A stretch of 64,000 bases of DNA. Origin: Paenibacillus sp. P25. GTDB taxonomy: Bacteria; Bacillota; Bacilli; Paenibacillales; NBRC-103111. The translations under genes and the position numbers were made by a program. The stretch is taken from contig CP085629.1 of assembly GCA_024704175.1 (NCBI GenBank), positions 496,001 to 560,000 on the forward strand, given 5' to 3'. The first letter of the stretch is position 1, and each line of letters starts with the position of its first letter. Positions 27,142-39,062 of the stretch are shown in pieces. The notes beneath the pieces were generated by a model, which did not search any database, was not told the DNA's origin, and saw only the letters and a list, made by a program, of their open reading frames with translations.

Positions 27142-28486
27142 CTTATTGATACTGGGGTGCTTTGGCAAAGGAGCTGCGCGGTCGGGGCAGTCCGTAATGC
27201 TCGCGCAGCGTGCTCGCCTTCGTATTCGGACCGGAACAGCCCGCGCTGTCTCAGCTCGGGAACCACGCGGTCGATAAAATCATCGAGCCCGCCGTTCATG
27301 AGCTCGCGGCATGATGTTAAACCCGTCGGCTGCGCCGTCCGTAAACCAGGCCTCCAGCTCATCGGCGACCTGTTTGGCCGTGCCGGCAACGGTGCGGTGC
27401 CCGCGTCCGCCGGCAAGCCGGAGCAGCAGCTCGCGGAGCGTCAGGTTTTCTTTGCGCGCCAGCTCCGTAATGAGCCGGGTACGGCTCTGGTGACCGCGGT
27501 TCTGATCCCCTCCGGCAAGTCGGGCAGGGGCCGTCCAGCGGGTAGGAGGTGAGATCGAAGCCTACGCGGTTCGACAGCTGCAGCAGGCTGTACTTCGGGT
27601 TGGTCAGCTCATGCAGCATGGCTTCCTTCTCTTTCGCCTCGGCCTCGGATTCCCCGATGATCGGGCAGATGCCCGGTAAAATTTTCACATGCTCGGGGTT
27701 CCGTCCGATTCGTGCGACTCTTGACTTCACATCCGAATAAAAGGCCTGCGCATCGGCCAGCGTCTGCTGGGCGGTAAAGATCGCTTCCGCGACCTCTGCG
27801 GCGAAACCGCGTCCGTCCTCCGACGAGCCCGCCTGCACCAGCACCGGCCTCCCCTGCGGCGAGCGGGGCACATTGAGCGGCCCGCGCACGGCAAAGTGCC
27901 GGCCCCGGTGATTCAGCTCATGCACTCTCTCGCTGTCTGCATAGACGCCCGCTTCCTGATCGAGCACCAGCGCTTCGTCCTCCCAGCTGTCCCACAGCCG
28001 GGTCGTGACCTCGACGAATTCCTTCGCTCGCTCGTAGCGGTCCTTGTGCTCCGGAATTTGGTCATAGCTGAAATTTTGCGCCTCGGCATCGGTGCCGGAG
28101 GTGATGATATTCCACCCGGCCCGGCCTTTGCTGAGATGATCGATCGAGGCAAAGCGGCGGGCTACATTGAACGGTTCGTTGAAGCTGGTGGACAGCGTGG
28201 CGATCAGTCCGATCCGCTTGGTAGCCACCGCCAGTGCAGTAAGCAGGGTGAGGGGCTCGAGTCCGAACATCGCGCCGTACGCCACTGCCTGCTTCGAGGC
28301 GGAATAGCGGTCGGCCATAAACAAGGAATCGAATTTGGCTTCCTCCGCTTTGCGGGCAAGCCTGACGAAGTGGTCGAATTCGAGGAGCTGAGTTACATCC
28401 GTATCCGGGTGTCTCCAAGCCCCTTCATGATGACCCGCTGCGGTCAAGAACAGATTTAAATGGAGCCGCCGCTGCTTTGTACCCAT
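27142..28486 (-). CDS. LLM-class flavin-dependent monooxygenase, NtaA/SnaA/DszA type (several frame changes)
   Basis: About 447 residues after repair, typical of the NtaA/DszA branch of bacterial luciferase-like monooxygenases. Marks: LHLNLFLTAAGHHEGAWRHP, then ADRYSASKQAV, STSFNEPFNVARRFASIDHL, GRAGWNIITSGTDAEAQNF and GRPVLVQAGSSEDGRGFAAE. The C-terminal fifth is broken at least near 27525, 27310 and 27205; it ends RPRSSFAKAPQYQ at 27142. With FMNH2 from a partner reductase it would oxidise a C-S or C-N bond. Next to sulfonate-type binding proteins, release of sulfur from an organosulfur compound is likely. GGAGAGG precedes the start. Confidence 0.85.
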
Positions 28487-28743
28487 TGTATAACCCTCTC
28501 CTTTTTCTTAAAAAATGCAAAAGACCCCCGGAAACGCCGTGAAAAATAGTACGGCGAAATGGGAGCCTTTGGATGTCCAATCGGCTTGTTTGTATATCGA
28601 TGATAGAATCTTAGCATCATTAATCCGATTATTCAAGTAGGAAATGTATATTTTTATGGCTTGACGGTCTTGTTGAGGGGGTGATACGCTTAAATCCAAG
28701 TAACGCTGCGGCTCCAAAACATGAAGAGGAACGGAGGAAACTC

Positions 28744-29948
28744 ATGCCATTCAGCTATTTAACCCAGCTTCACTGCCCCAAGTGCGGGCAGGTTTACCGT
28801 CCGGATGAAATTCAGCAATTATGCGTATGCGGCTCTCCTTTGCTTGTGGACTACGATCTGCAGGAATTAAAGAAGCAGTGGGGCCCTTCCGCACTCGCGG
28901 GAAGACCTTCCACGCTATGGCGCTACCATGAGTCGCTGCCGGTCACATCGCCGGAGAACGTCATTACTTTGGGGGAGGGGATGACGCCGCCGCTGCCGAT
29001 GAACCGCCTGGGAGCGGATATGGGAATCGGCCGGCTGTGGATGAAGGATGAGGGCGTCATTCCGACCGGAAGCTTCAAAGCGCGCGGCGCCGCGGTCGGT
29101 ATATCCAAAGCGAAGGAGCTTGGCGTGCGGGAGCTGGCGATGCCTACCAATGGCAATGCGGGTGCGGCTTGGGCCTTGTATGCGGCAAGAGCCGGGATCC
29201 GGGCCTCGATCGTCATGCCGGTCGGCGCGCCGCTCATTACCCGGAATGAATGCGCCGTCTCGGGGGCGAACCTGCATTTGGTGAACGGACTCATCAGCGA
29301 CGCGGGGAAGATCGTCGGCCAGGCGGTGAAGGAACACGGGCTGTACGATGCCTCCACACTGAAAGAGCCTTACCGCATCGAGGGGAAGAAGACCATGGGG
29401 CTCGAAATAGCGGAGCAGCTGGAATGGAAGGTTCCCGATGTGATTCTGTATCCGACAGGCGGGGGCGTGGGCCTCATTGGCATTTACAAGGCCTTGCGGG
29501 AGCTTGCGGAGCTGGGGTGGATCGCGGATAAGCTCCCCGCCTCGTAGCCGTTCAGGCGGCGGGTCGCGCCCCGATCGTGAAGGCGTGGGAGCAGAGGAAG
29601 CCGGCCTCCGAGTTTTGGAGCGATTCCGCCACCGTCGCGTTTGGCATCAATGTGCCGAAGGCGCTCGGCGATTTTCTCGTCCTGGAAGCTGTATACCATA
29701 CCGATGGCTGCGCTGTAGCTATTGAGGATGCCGAGTCGCTGGAGGAGCAGAGGAAAATCGCCGGTCTGGAAGGGGCGTTCGTCTGCCCAGAGGGGGCCGC
29801 TGCTTTCTCGGCTGCACGGAGACTGAGGGAGAGCGGCTGGATCAAGGACGGCGAAACCGTCGTCGTACTCAACACGGGCAGCGGGATTAAATATCCGGAG
29901 ACGGTGCAGGTCGAGGTGCCCGTACTGGAGCCGCATGACGCCATATGA
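28744..29948 (+). CDS. thrC: Threonine synthase-type PLP enzyme with N-terminal zinc-ribbon-like segment (one frame change)
   Basis: About 401 residues. The N-terminus has CPKCGQVYRPDE and CVCGSP, the four-cysteine segment of archaeal/Thermus-type threonine synthases. The PLP lysine is in GVIPTGSFKARGA, the nucleotide loop in MPTNGNAGAAW and the phosphate loop in YPTGGGVGLIG. The frame changes near 29545 in a CCCC run, after which RLVAVQAAGRAPIV continues. It normally converts O-phosphohomoserine to threonine, yet no hom or thrB is adjacent. The family also contains cysteate synthase and other beta-replacing enzymes, so a sulfur-related role is possible. Confidence 0.82.
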
Positions 29949-30122
29949 AGAAGTTTGAGCGGCAAAATGAGCCGGGGTCCGAGAAGGATCCCGGTTTTAT
30001 TTTGTCCGCGCAAGACAGACCAAAGTCCAGGTCCGAACTAAACCAGAGGCTGTTTTGGGGATTCCACAGTTTAGCTACACTGGATAAAGAAAACAAAGGT
30101 GAATCCGGTAAGGAGCGTAGCT

Positions 30123-30739
30123 ATGGAATGGATCAGCAGTCTCTTTGAGCAATACGGTTATTACGTTTTATTTCTCGGGCTCTTTGCCGAATCGTTAGCC
30201 TTGCCCTTTCCCGGGGAACTGGCCATGGCAATATCCGGGCACATGTCGACGCTGGGAAGCTTTCATTTCCCGTTAATTGTTCTATACTCCTACCTGGGGG
30301 CTATCATCGGAACGACGGTCACTTATTATCTGGGCTATAAACTCGGCATCCCTTTCTTTGAAAAGTACGGCAGATACTTCTTCATGAACCAGGAACGCAT
30401 CGCGAAAATGATGAAATGGTTTGAACGCTACGGCGACAAGCTGATCCTTGTCAGCTATTTTGTCCCGGGGCGCGTCATTTCACCGGGTACGTATCCGGTA
30501 TCCTGAAGGTCCGTCTCCGCACGTTTTTTCTCTACAATTACGTTGGAGGTCTGGTGTGGGTGCTTGTTTATGCCATGATCGGCAAACTGTTCGGTTATCG
30601 TATCGAGCAGCTGCTCCACTTGATTTCCCGGTATTCGGCGGCGCTGGTGATCGTTGCGGCAGTGATCATCGTGGCTGTATTGGTCTTTAAACAAAAGAAA
30701 GCGGCGGTCCCGAACAGGAGTCGGGGGACCGCCGATTAA
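30123..30739 (+). CDS. DedA-family membrane protein (one frame change)
   Basis: About 205 residues with four to five membrane segments. Family marks: ALPFPGELAMAISGHM near the start, then GTTVTYYLGYKLG, and FVPG-RHFTGYVSGILK after repair near 30468. DedA proteins are undecaprenyl-phosphate or lipid flippase-like factors for envelope homeostasis. AAGGAG precedes the ATG. The last 40 bp contain an inverted repeat CGGCGGTCCC/GGGACCGCCG that may form the 3' hairpin of the transcript, although no T-run follows. Confidence 0.87.
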
Positions 30740-30757
30740 GTGGCTGTTTTCTGGGCG

Positions 30758-30925
30758 TTACGCTTTGTTCCTTCTAACTGAAGCGGCCGATGCAGTCGCC
30801 GCAAATAATAGAACGGCCAGGGCCCCACCTATTGTCGGTGCGAAGGGGATGAGGCTTTTTCCCGCCATGCCGAGCATTATGGATGCGGAAGCGAGAAGGC
30901 ATAAAACAACCGTCATTTTATTCAT
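30758..30925 (-). CDS. Small two-helix membrane protein
   Basis: About 55 residues with two hydrophobic segments (VVLCLLASASIMLGMAG and IGGALAVLLFAATASAA) and a basic end VRRNKA. Its ATG overlaps the last codons of the MBL-hydrolase gene, and another ATG follows that stop by 2 bp, so translation is probably coupled. No family recognised; it could be an anchor or partner for the hydrolase. Confidence 0.55.
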   Translation of the reverse strand: MNKMTVVLCLLASASIMLGMAGKSLIPFAPTIGGALAVLLFAATASAASVRRNKA

Positions 30926-31592
30926 GTCTGCTTCCGGCAATCTCGGCAAGCCGTTCCGGGATGTTCTCCGTGCACAGGCCGCCGTGATAAGTGATGACTG
31001 CCTCGATGTTCAGAGACTGCAGCTTGGACAGCGACTTGAGCGCCGTATCCATATCGGCGGTAAAGCCCGGATCGGGCGGCATCAGCTTCCCGTTTTGCGA
31101 AGTGAGTGCATCCCCGGCAATGACTGTTTTGCTCGGTTCATGATACAGGCTCATATGATCGGGAGTATGGCCGGGCGTGAAGATGACCCGAATCCCGCCG
31201 CAATAAGGAAGAACGTCTCCGTCCCGAAGCACCATATCCACTGGAGTCGGCGGATAGGTGATCCCCCGTCTATTCGGCGCTTCGCCTTGTAGAATCGGCT
31301 TGGTCAGCTCATTCGCGAGCACCTTGATCCGTCCTCCGGAGGCGGCGGCCAGATCGTGAAGGCTTCCGATATGATCCCGGTCCTGATGGGTAATGATGAT
31401 CTTCGTCAGCTTGTCGAAAGGAAAACCTTCCTTGGCAAGCGTCTCTTGGATGAGCCGGGATTGGCCGGGAAGGCCCGCGTCCACCAGGATGACCTCGTTC
31501 TCATCCCACAAGACTGCCGTTTGGACGACGAATGGGTGTCCGCCTGCGTCCATTTCCAAAGTGACGGGTTTAATTCCAGCGTTAGGGTTCAT
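30918..31592 (-). CDS. MBL-fold metallo-hydrolase
   Basis: Intact 224-residue metallo-beta-lactamase-fold protein. The metal motif is ITHQDRDHIGSLHD (HxxxDH), with later ligands in FTPGHTPDHMSLY, AGDAL and ITYHGG. Such stand-alone proteins include glyoxalase II-like thioesterases, lactonases and others; activity cannot be fixed. AAAGGAGG precedes the ATG. It heads a two-gene unit with the small membrane protein. Confidence 0.88.
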   Translation of the reverse strand: MNPNAGIKPVTLEMDAGGHPFVVQTAVLWDENEVILVDAGLPGQSRLIQETLAKEGFPFDKLTKIIITHQDRDHIGSLHDLAAASGGRIKVLANELTKPILQGEAPNRRGITYPPTPVDMVLRDGDVLPYCGGIRVIFTPGHTPDHMSLYHEPSKTVIAGDALTSQNGKLMPPDPGFTADMDTALKSLSKLQSLNIEAVITYHGGLCTENIPERLAEIAGSRHE

Positions 31593-31762
31593 AGGTTAGC
31601 CTCCTTTAGGGTCTGAATGGTGCTTTTCTCCAGCATACCACATTCATGGAGGCAAAAGCATCTCCCCGACTCCGTCTTCAGGTACCCGGAACAGGAAGAA
31701 GACCGCCCGGTCCCACGGGCGATCAGCCCGGGACAAAGCGATCTTCGTTTACTTTCAAGCCG

Positions 31763-33740
<1,978 letters not shown>

Positions 33741-33765
33741 GGTTAATCTCCTTCATTATCTGAAT

Positions 33766-34593
33766 TTATTCGCCTTTGAGGCCGGATAAAGTAACGCCTT
33801 TAATAAAGAAGTCCTGTGCCAGCAGGAAGATGGCGATCAGCGGAAGAATCGTAATCACCGTACCGGCCATCAGCACGGGCCAATCGGTGGAATACATGCC
33901 CTGCATGGAAGCGAGGCCGAGCGGCAAGGTCATTTTGTCCTGCGAATTAATATACACGAGCGGGCCGAGAAAGTCGTTCCAGCGACCCATGAACACGAAG
34001 ACGCCGAGGGTCGCCATAGCCGGTTTGGATAAAGGGACAAAGATGCGCCAGTAAATGCCGAACGGCGTGCAGCCGTCGATCTTTGCGGCGTCCTCGAGCG
34101 ATTCAGGGATCGTCACGAAAAACTGGCGGAGCAGGAACGTCCCGAAGGCGGACACGAGCGCAGGCAGGATCAGGGACCAATGCGAATCCACCAAATTATA
34201 ATAACGCATGACGATGAAGTTCGGGATCATGGTCACCTGGGCGGGGACCATCATTGTGGCCAGATACAGGCCGAACAGCGGCTCCCGGTACCGGAAACGC
34301 AATCGGGCGAAGACGAAACCGGCCATGGAGCTGGTAATCAACTGGGCGATCGTGACGATGACCGTAATTTTCACGCTGTTCAGAAAATACGTACCGAACG
34401 GGAAGCGGTCGGAAATACGCAGGTAATTGCCCCATTGAATGCTTGCGCCCAGCAGCTTCGGCGGGAAGACGAACACTTCGCTGAGCTGCTTGAGCGAGGT
34501 GCTGACGGTCCACAGAAAGGGCAGGATCATCGTTACGGCTCCGGCCAGCAGCACCAAGTGTGCGGTAATTTTCAGGGCGGCGTGACTTTTCAT
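33766..34593 (-). CDS. Carbohydrate ABC importer permease, MalG/AraQ type
   Basis: Intact 275-residue protein with six predicted helices. The coupling motif is ESLEDAAKIDGCTPFGIYWR (EAA loop), and the end FIKGVTLSGLKG is typical of family-1 sugar permeases. It follows a second permease and a binding protein and precedes GH127, so it likely imports the arabinose-containing oligosaccharide. No ATPase is encoded nearby; a shared MsmX-type ATPase is expected, as known for Bacillus. Confidence 0.92.
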   Translation of the reverse strand: MKSHAALKITAHLVLLAGAVTMILPFLWTVSTSLKQLSEVFVFPPKLLGASIQWGNYLRISDRFPFGTYFLNSVKITVIVTIAQLITSSMAGFVFARLRFRYREPLFGLYLATMMVPAQVTMIPNFIVMRYYNLVDSHWSLILPALVSAFGTFLLRQFFVTIPESLEDAAKIDGCTPFGIYWRIFVPLSKPAMATLGVFVFMGRWNDFLGPLVYINSQDKMTLPLGLASMQGMYSTDWPVLMAGTVITILPLIAIFLLAQDFFIKGVTLSGLKGE

Positions 34594-34648
34594 GGCATCA
34601 CCTCCTTGGGTACTACGCATAAGGATCAGGCATCGCTTACGCCTGGTA

Positions 34649-35603
34649 TCAGTAAACGCCCCATTTCTTCTGGCGCCACAGCTGAATCAAGGTAATGATC
34701 AGCACCATGAAGAACAGAATATAGGCCATCGCGCTGGCATACCCCATGTTGAAATACTTGAACGCATTCTCGTACAAATAATGGACGATCACGGAGGTGG
34801 AACGCGCCGGTCCCCTTGCGTCATTAAGAAGACGGTGTCGAACACCTGGAACGAGCCGATGAAGGACATCACGGTGACGAAAAAGGTAGTCGGCGACAGG
34901 AGCGGCACGGTGACATACATAAACTTCTGGTGCCATCTCGCCCCGTCAAGCTCGGCCGCCTCGTAGTAGCTGTCCGAAATGCCCTGCGGCCCCGCAAGAA
35001 AAATCAGCATGTTGAAGCCGAGATTCTTCCATACACTGGTAATAATGACGGCGGGCATCGCCCAGACCGTGCTGGTGAGCCAATCCGGTCCTTTGATCCC
35101 GATCAGGCTGAGACCGTAGTTCAGCGACCCGTATTCCGGGTTATAGATGAACTGCCACACCACGGCGACAGCCACCATCGAAGAGACGACAGGGAGAAAA
35201 TAGGCGGCCCTGTAAAATTTCTTGAAGCTGATGTTCTGATCCAGCGCCACGGCCAGCAAAGCAGGGAGAGAACAATCCCCACCGGTACCGAGACGCCGGC
35301 GTAATAGATGGTATTCCAGAACACCTTGATGAAGGTTTCGTCCTTTATCAGATTGACGTAATTGTCGAGCCCCACCCACTCAATGGGCGAGAGCATATCC
35401 CACGAAGTAAAGCTGAGCAGGAAAGAAGCGATGACCGGGATCAGCGTAAAAGCAAGAAATCCGAGGATATTCGGCAGCAGCAGCAGAAACGCCCAGGTGC
35501 CGTCCTTGTGAAGCCACCGCTTCACCGGGCTCGCGGCTTGCGGCCTCGGCTCCGATCGATAGGCGGGCGTGCCGTTATCCGCCAGCCGGCTCTCCGCATT
35601 CAT
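34649..35603 (-). CDS. Carbohydrate ABC importer permease, MalF/UgpA/AraP type (two frame changes)
   Basis: About 317 residues after repair near 35270 and 34810. Helix one is WAFLLLLPNILGFLAFTLIP; the coupling motif is SDSYYEAAELDGARWHQKFM; the end is TLIQLWRQKKWGVY. The start at 35603 has GGAGGTGAGG before it. It pairs with the MalG-type permease downstream. Confidence 0.88.
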
Positions 35604-35659
35604 GCCATTCCTCACCTCCGATAGAAAGCATCAAAATCGCCGAAGAAGCATGGACGACA

Positions 35660-36992
35660 TTATTTCGCCAGCTCCACATTGGAGCGGGATTCGATATTTT
35701 TCAGCGTATCATCGACGGACTGCCCGGAATACCACAATTTATCCGTTTCTTCCGTAATAATGTCGTTGACCTTGTTCTGGGTGATCAATGTGAACGGATA
35801 GGGCTGGGCGTCCTTGAAATAGGCGGCTAGGCTCGCGAATCCTTCGGGATGCACCTTGCTGTTCAGCCATTTCTTCATCCCTTCCTCGGTATACAGCGAT
35901 TTGCGGTTCGGCATCCAGAGCCCTTCCTTCACATTCTGGATTTGATACTCCTCCGAGGAGAGGAACTTGAGCAGTTCCCATGCTTCCTTGGGATGCTTCG
36001 TTTTGGCCGCGGCGGCATGCACATGCGCCTGCCCATGGGTCGTCGCCTGCGTAAATTTCGGCAGCGCCGCCACGCCCACCGGGAACCCCATCGTTGCAAG
36101 CTCCTGAAGCGCCCAGGATCCGTCCGCGACCATGGCGACTTTGCCGGTCTGCAGCATCTGGTTCGCTTTCATGCCGACGCTCTCCAGCGTCTTGGCCGTC
36201 GGAGCAGCCCCGTCCTTCACTCTGAGATCCAGGATGCTTTGAAGCACTTTTTTCGCTTCCGGGGTATTTAACGCCATCTTGCTGCGGTCCGGAGTAAAAA
36301 TATTTCCGCCGCCCGAGGCAATTTCCGCCGTCGTCATGTAAAAGTTCTCAAAGCCGAAGGCGCCATATTGGGTTACCTTGTTCCCGTCCTTGACCGTCAG
36401 CTTGATGGCGGCGTCCCGGAACTGCTCCCAGGTCCATGCCTTCGCCGGATCGCTGGGCGGATACGGAATATTGGCCTTGTCAAAAACCGCCTTGTTGTAA
36501 TACAGTACAGGGGAAACCGTACAGTCGCTGACGCCGTAGATTTTGCCGCCGATGTCCATGATCTGGGCGGCCGAAGGGATAAAATCGTCCAGCGACATCT
36601 CCTGTTTGAACATGGGTGTCAGATCGAGAAGGACGTCCTTTTTCTGAAAGGCGCGATAATCGCTGGAATTCAGGAAAAAGACGTCCGGAGCGGCCCCTCC
36701 GGCCAGCATGGTGAGCAGCTTCTGGGAGTACTGGGTATTCGGAACAGGCTGGTATTCGACCTTAATGTTCCGGATGCTGCTGCATGAATAAATCGAGACC
36801 CTTCTTGACGGATTGCGTCTCTAGGGGACTGGCCTCCCACCCCATGAACTTCAGGGTGACGACTTCTCCGGAGCCGGCGGCCTTACCGCCCGGGCTTGAA
36901 CCGGGGCTTACCTGACCGGCACCCCCGCCGGAGCATGCGGCGGTAAGCATCGAGCACAACATAACACACGAAACCATGTGCAGCTTTTTCAA
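35660..36992 (-). CDS. Sugar-binding lipoprotein, family 1 (one frame change)
   Basis: About 443 residues. Lipoprotein signal ends MLTAACSGG; the family-1 extracellular binding domain shows VVTLKFMGWEASPLETQSVK, GGAAPDVFFLNSSDYRAFQK and KEAWELLKFLSSEEYQIQ. Frame changes near 36775 through one extra G in catccgg. Start is TTG with GGAGGG upstream. It is the first gene of the operon and is preceded by a promoter with a cre-like palindrome at the start site, so catabolite repression is likely. Confidence 0.9.
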
Positions 36993-37041
36993 CGTACAGA
37001 CCCTCCTTATTTAAGGTGGTGTTGTCCTGTAAAGCGACCGT

Positions 37042-37090
37042 TAGTGAACGTTCACAAGGCTCATTGTAGCATCGGGGGTCCAGGTTGTAA
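37042..37090 (-). promoter_or_regulatory. Promoter of the arabinoside importer operon with a cre-like operator
   Basis: Minus strand TTACAA (37085-37090), 16-bp spacer, TACAAT (37063-37068). Just downstream lies the perfect palindrome GTGAACGTTCAC (37044-37055), within TTGTGAACGTTCACTA, which fits 14 of 16 positions of the CcpA cre consensus. Binding here would block the start site. Confidence 0.6.
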
Positions 37091-37129
37091 GTACTCTTAA
37101 TCCTATATAAGGTGGATAAAACTGACTTA

Positions 37130-37145
37130 TTGGAAACGTTATCAG
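37130..37145 (+). promoter_or_regulatory. cre site (CcpA) upstream of the AraC-type regulator
   Basis: TTGGAAACGTTATCAG matches 15 of 16 positions of WTGNNARCGNWWWCAW. It lies 38 bp before the AraC start codon, in the region shared with the divergent importer promoter, so CcpA may repress both the regulator and the operon when glucose is present. Confidence 0.6.
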
Positions 37146-37182
37146 ATAAATGCGGCGGATGGACGGCAGAGGAGGGGCGGGT

Positions 37183-38072
37183 ATGAATTATTTTAAGTCG
37201 GGGATAGACAAGCCGGTGGAATTTATTTCCTGCGGCTTATTCGTTTCCGATGTTCCCTGGACGCACACGAGGCGGAACATCGATTCGTTTGAGCTGATTA
37301 TCGGGGTGAGCGGCTGTTTGTACATTGCTCAGGGAGGCACCGAGTATGAGGTCAAGCCGGGGAGACGCTGCTGATTCTGCCCGGCGAAGCGCATGAGGGG
37401 TACCGGACGTGCGAAGCGGGTATCTCGTTCTCCTGGTTTCATTTTGTTCCCGCCGGGCCGTATGAGTTGCTGGATGAAGCGGCGCTGAGGGAGGAGCTCG
37501 GCAGGCTGACGAGTCCCGATTCGTTCAAGTCGTTCTCGGAGATCGTCTTCCCCGTCTACTTTAAGCCTTCCGGCATCGAGAGAGTCCATATTTTGTTCCA
37601 GCGACTCCAGCATATCGTAAGCTCCAATTATTATACACAGCAGGGCTCCAATTACATTTCGTCGTCTCTTTTGATCGAGCTGTCCGAGCAGATGATCTCG
37701 AATTATTACCAATCCGCCAAGCTGTCCCAAGGAGACCGGGGCATCTCGGAAATCGTGGAATGGATCCGTATTCATGTAGGGGAGGATATTTCGGTTGCGG
37801 ACGTGGCGGTGAAGTTTGCTTATAACAAGGATTATCTTTCCCGGTTTTTCAAGAAAAAAACAGGATACAACCTTCAGGAATACATTCATCTGCTGAAAAT
37901 TTCAAAAGCCAAGGATCTGCTGAGCCGCAGCACCAAAAGTATCAAAATCGTGGCCGAGCTTGTAGGTTTCAATGACGAGAAGTATTTCATGCGGCTCTTC
38001 AAAAAATACGAAAATATGACACCGACGGAGTACAGGCAGGCGTATTACAAGATTCATATGAACAATCAGTAG
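37183..38072 (+). CDS. AraC-family regulator of the arabinoside operon (one frame change)
   Basis: About 296 residues. N-terminal cupin-like sensor (MNYFKSGIDKPVEFISCGLF to ILPGEAHEGYRT) and C-terminal double helix-turn-helix: DISVADVAVKFAYNKDYLSR, then SIKIVAELVGFNDEKYFMRL and MTPTEYRQAYYK. The frame changes near 37365, one G short in a GGGG run. GAGGAGGGG precedes the ATG. Divergent from the binding-protein gene, it is the expected local activator. Confidence 0.88.
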
Positions 38073-38203
38073 GGATATGTGGTGGACGATTTCGTATATT
38101 CAGTGGAGTTGGGCTATAACTTTGCCAAACCATGACAGCTTCCGTCAAAAGCTGCGGCGACAGCTAAGAAAGAGGTCAATTAAGGAAATAGGAGGCGGGA
38201 CGG

Positions 38204-38318
38204 TGGGGTATCCGCTTCCGGTCGCTGTTGTCCGCAGGAAATTTGATTATAGGCCGCTTGACAGCGGTTATTTCCCGCAGACAAAGGCGAACGCTCACGC
38301 TCCTCCAGCGGATACCCA
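38204..38318. repeat. 116-bp palindromic repeat, copy 1
   Basis: TGGGGTATCCGCT ... AGCGGATACCCA ends form a terminal stem; a subterminal stem pairs TTTCCTGCGGACAA-type sequence with TTGTCTGCGGGAAAT, and a central CCGCT/AGCGG stem closes it (read on the minus strand). It matches copy 2 at 42044-42159 in inverted orientation. Differences between copies fall as paired changes in the stems. No ORF in it looks real. The remainder of 38073-38450 holds only a weak hairpin and the promoter region of the coat-gene block. Confidence 0.85.
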
Positions 38319-38462
38319 TCCTTCGTAACTATTTCATACATAGACATCTTTTCAAGACTCCACGCCTTGCCTTTCGGCAGGGCTATTTTTGTTTCCTAAA
38401 GGTATAGCGTTTCTTATTAAGGAAAACCTATCACCGTTGAATAAACGGAGGTGACCGCATTC

Positions 38463-38663
38463 ATGAACAAACTCGCCCCCCACGAAGCGATGGAGATTCA
38501 CGAACTATTAAATTTTAAAACCATATGTTTGGCCAAATCGAAGATGATGCAGGGAATCGTATTCGATCAAGATCTTAGAGCTTTAATGCAGAAGGATGTC
38601 GAGCAATCGGTCAAGGCCATTCAGGATTTGCAAGGACTTTATGCGAATGCACCGTTTCACTGA
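38463..38663 (+). CDS. Small spore-coat-associated protein (YraG/YraD-like)
   Basis: 66 residues, MNKLAPHEAMEIHELLNFKT followed by AKSKMMQGIVFDQDLRALMQ. Small helical proteins of this type precede CotF homologues in Bacillaceae; B. subtilis has the order yraG-yraF-adhB-yraE-yraD. GGAGGTG lies 9 bp before the ATG. It starts the block and is 17 bp before the first CotF gene. The role is structural in the coat by inference from the family. Confidence 0.75.
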   Translation: MNKLAPHEAMEIHELLNFKTICLAKSKMMQGIVFDQDLRALMQKDVEQSVKAIQDLQGLYANAPFH

Positions 38664-38680
38664 TAAGGAGAAGACGAACC

Positions 38681-39043
38681 ATGAACAATGATTATTTGGA
38701 CCCGAGAAATGCCGAGGGCATGCCGAATTTGGCGGATTCCGCTTTTGCCATGGACTTTCTAATCGCGGCGAAAGCCGGAGTAAGAAACTGTGCGGTAGCT
38801 TTAACGGAAGCCATCTCCCGGGAGGTTCGGACGATTGTCCGCCGTCAGCTGGAAGAGGCGCTCGCCCTGCATGAGGAGATTTCGCAGCTAATGATCAATA
38901 AAGGCTGGCTGAATCCTTTTTACCTCAATAAACAGTACGACTTGGATCTGGTATCGGCGGAAACGACGGTTAAAATCGCCCAGATGAAGCTCTTCCCGGA
39001 CGACACATCGCGTCTTGGCACGTTCGCCACACCGAATAAATAA
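38681..39043 (+). CDS. CotF-family spore coat protein
   Basis: 120 residues. The CotF ferritin-like helical pair reads FAMDFLIAAKAGVRNCAVAL and TIVRRQLEEALALHEEISQL, followed by NKGWLNPFYLNKQYDLD. AAGGAGAAG precedes the ATG. It matches the paralogue at 40422 in layout and motifs and is expected in the spore coat. Confidence 0.87.
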   Translation: MNNDYLDPRNAEGMPNLADSAFAMDFLIAAKAGVRNCAVALTEAISREVRTIVRRQLEEALALHEEISQLMINKGWLNPFYLNKQYDLDLVSAETTVKIAQMKLFPDDTSRLGTFATPNK

Positions 39044-39062
39044 TGTTGCTGGAGGCCGCAGA

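Noticed and set aside
28523..28556. Possible sixth copy of the leader motif (GACCCCCGGAAAC followed by a CGCCGT/ACGGCG stem)
   Set aside because: On the plus strand no T-tract follows and it lies upstream of the thrC promoter region, so it cannot act as an attenuator there; treated as chance or a degenerate copy.
30700..30740. Inverted repeat CGGCGGTCCC/GGGACCGCCG as a terminator of the DedA gene
   Set aside because: It is inside the last codons and has no T-tract; only mentioned in the gene entry.
38077..38328. 83-residue ORF after the AraC gene
   Set aside because: It covers the palindromic repeat and has no ribosome-binding site or family.
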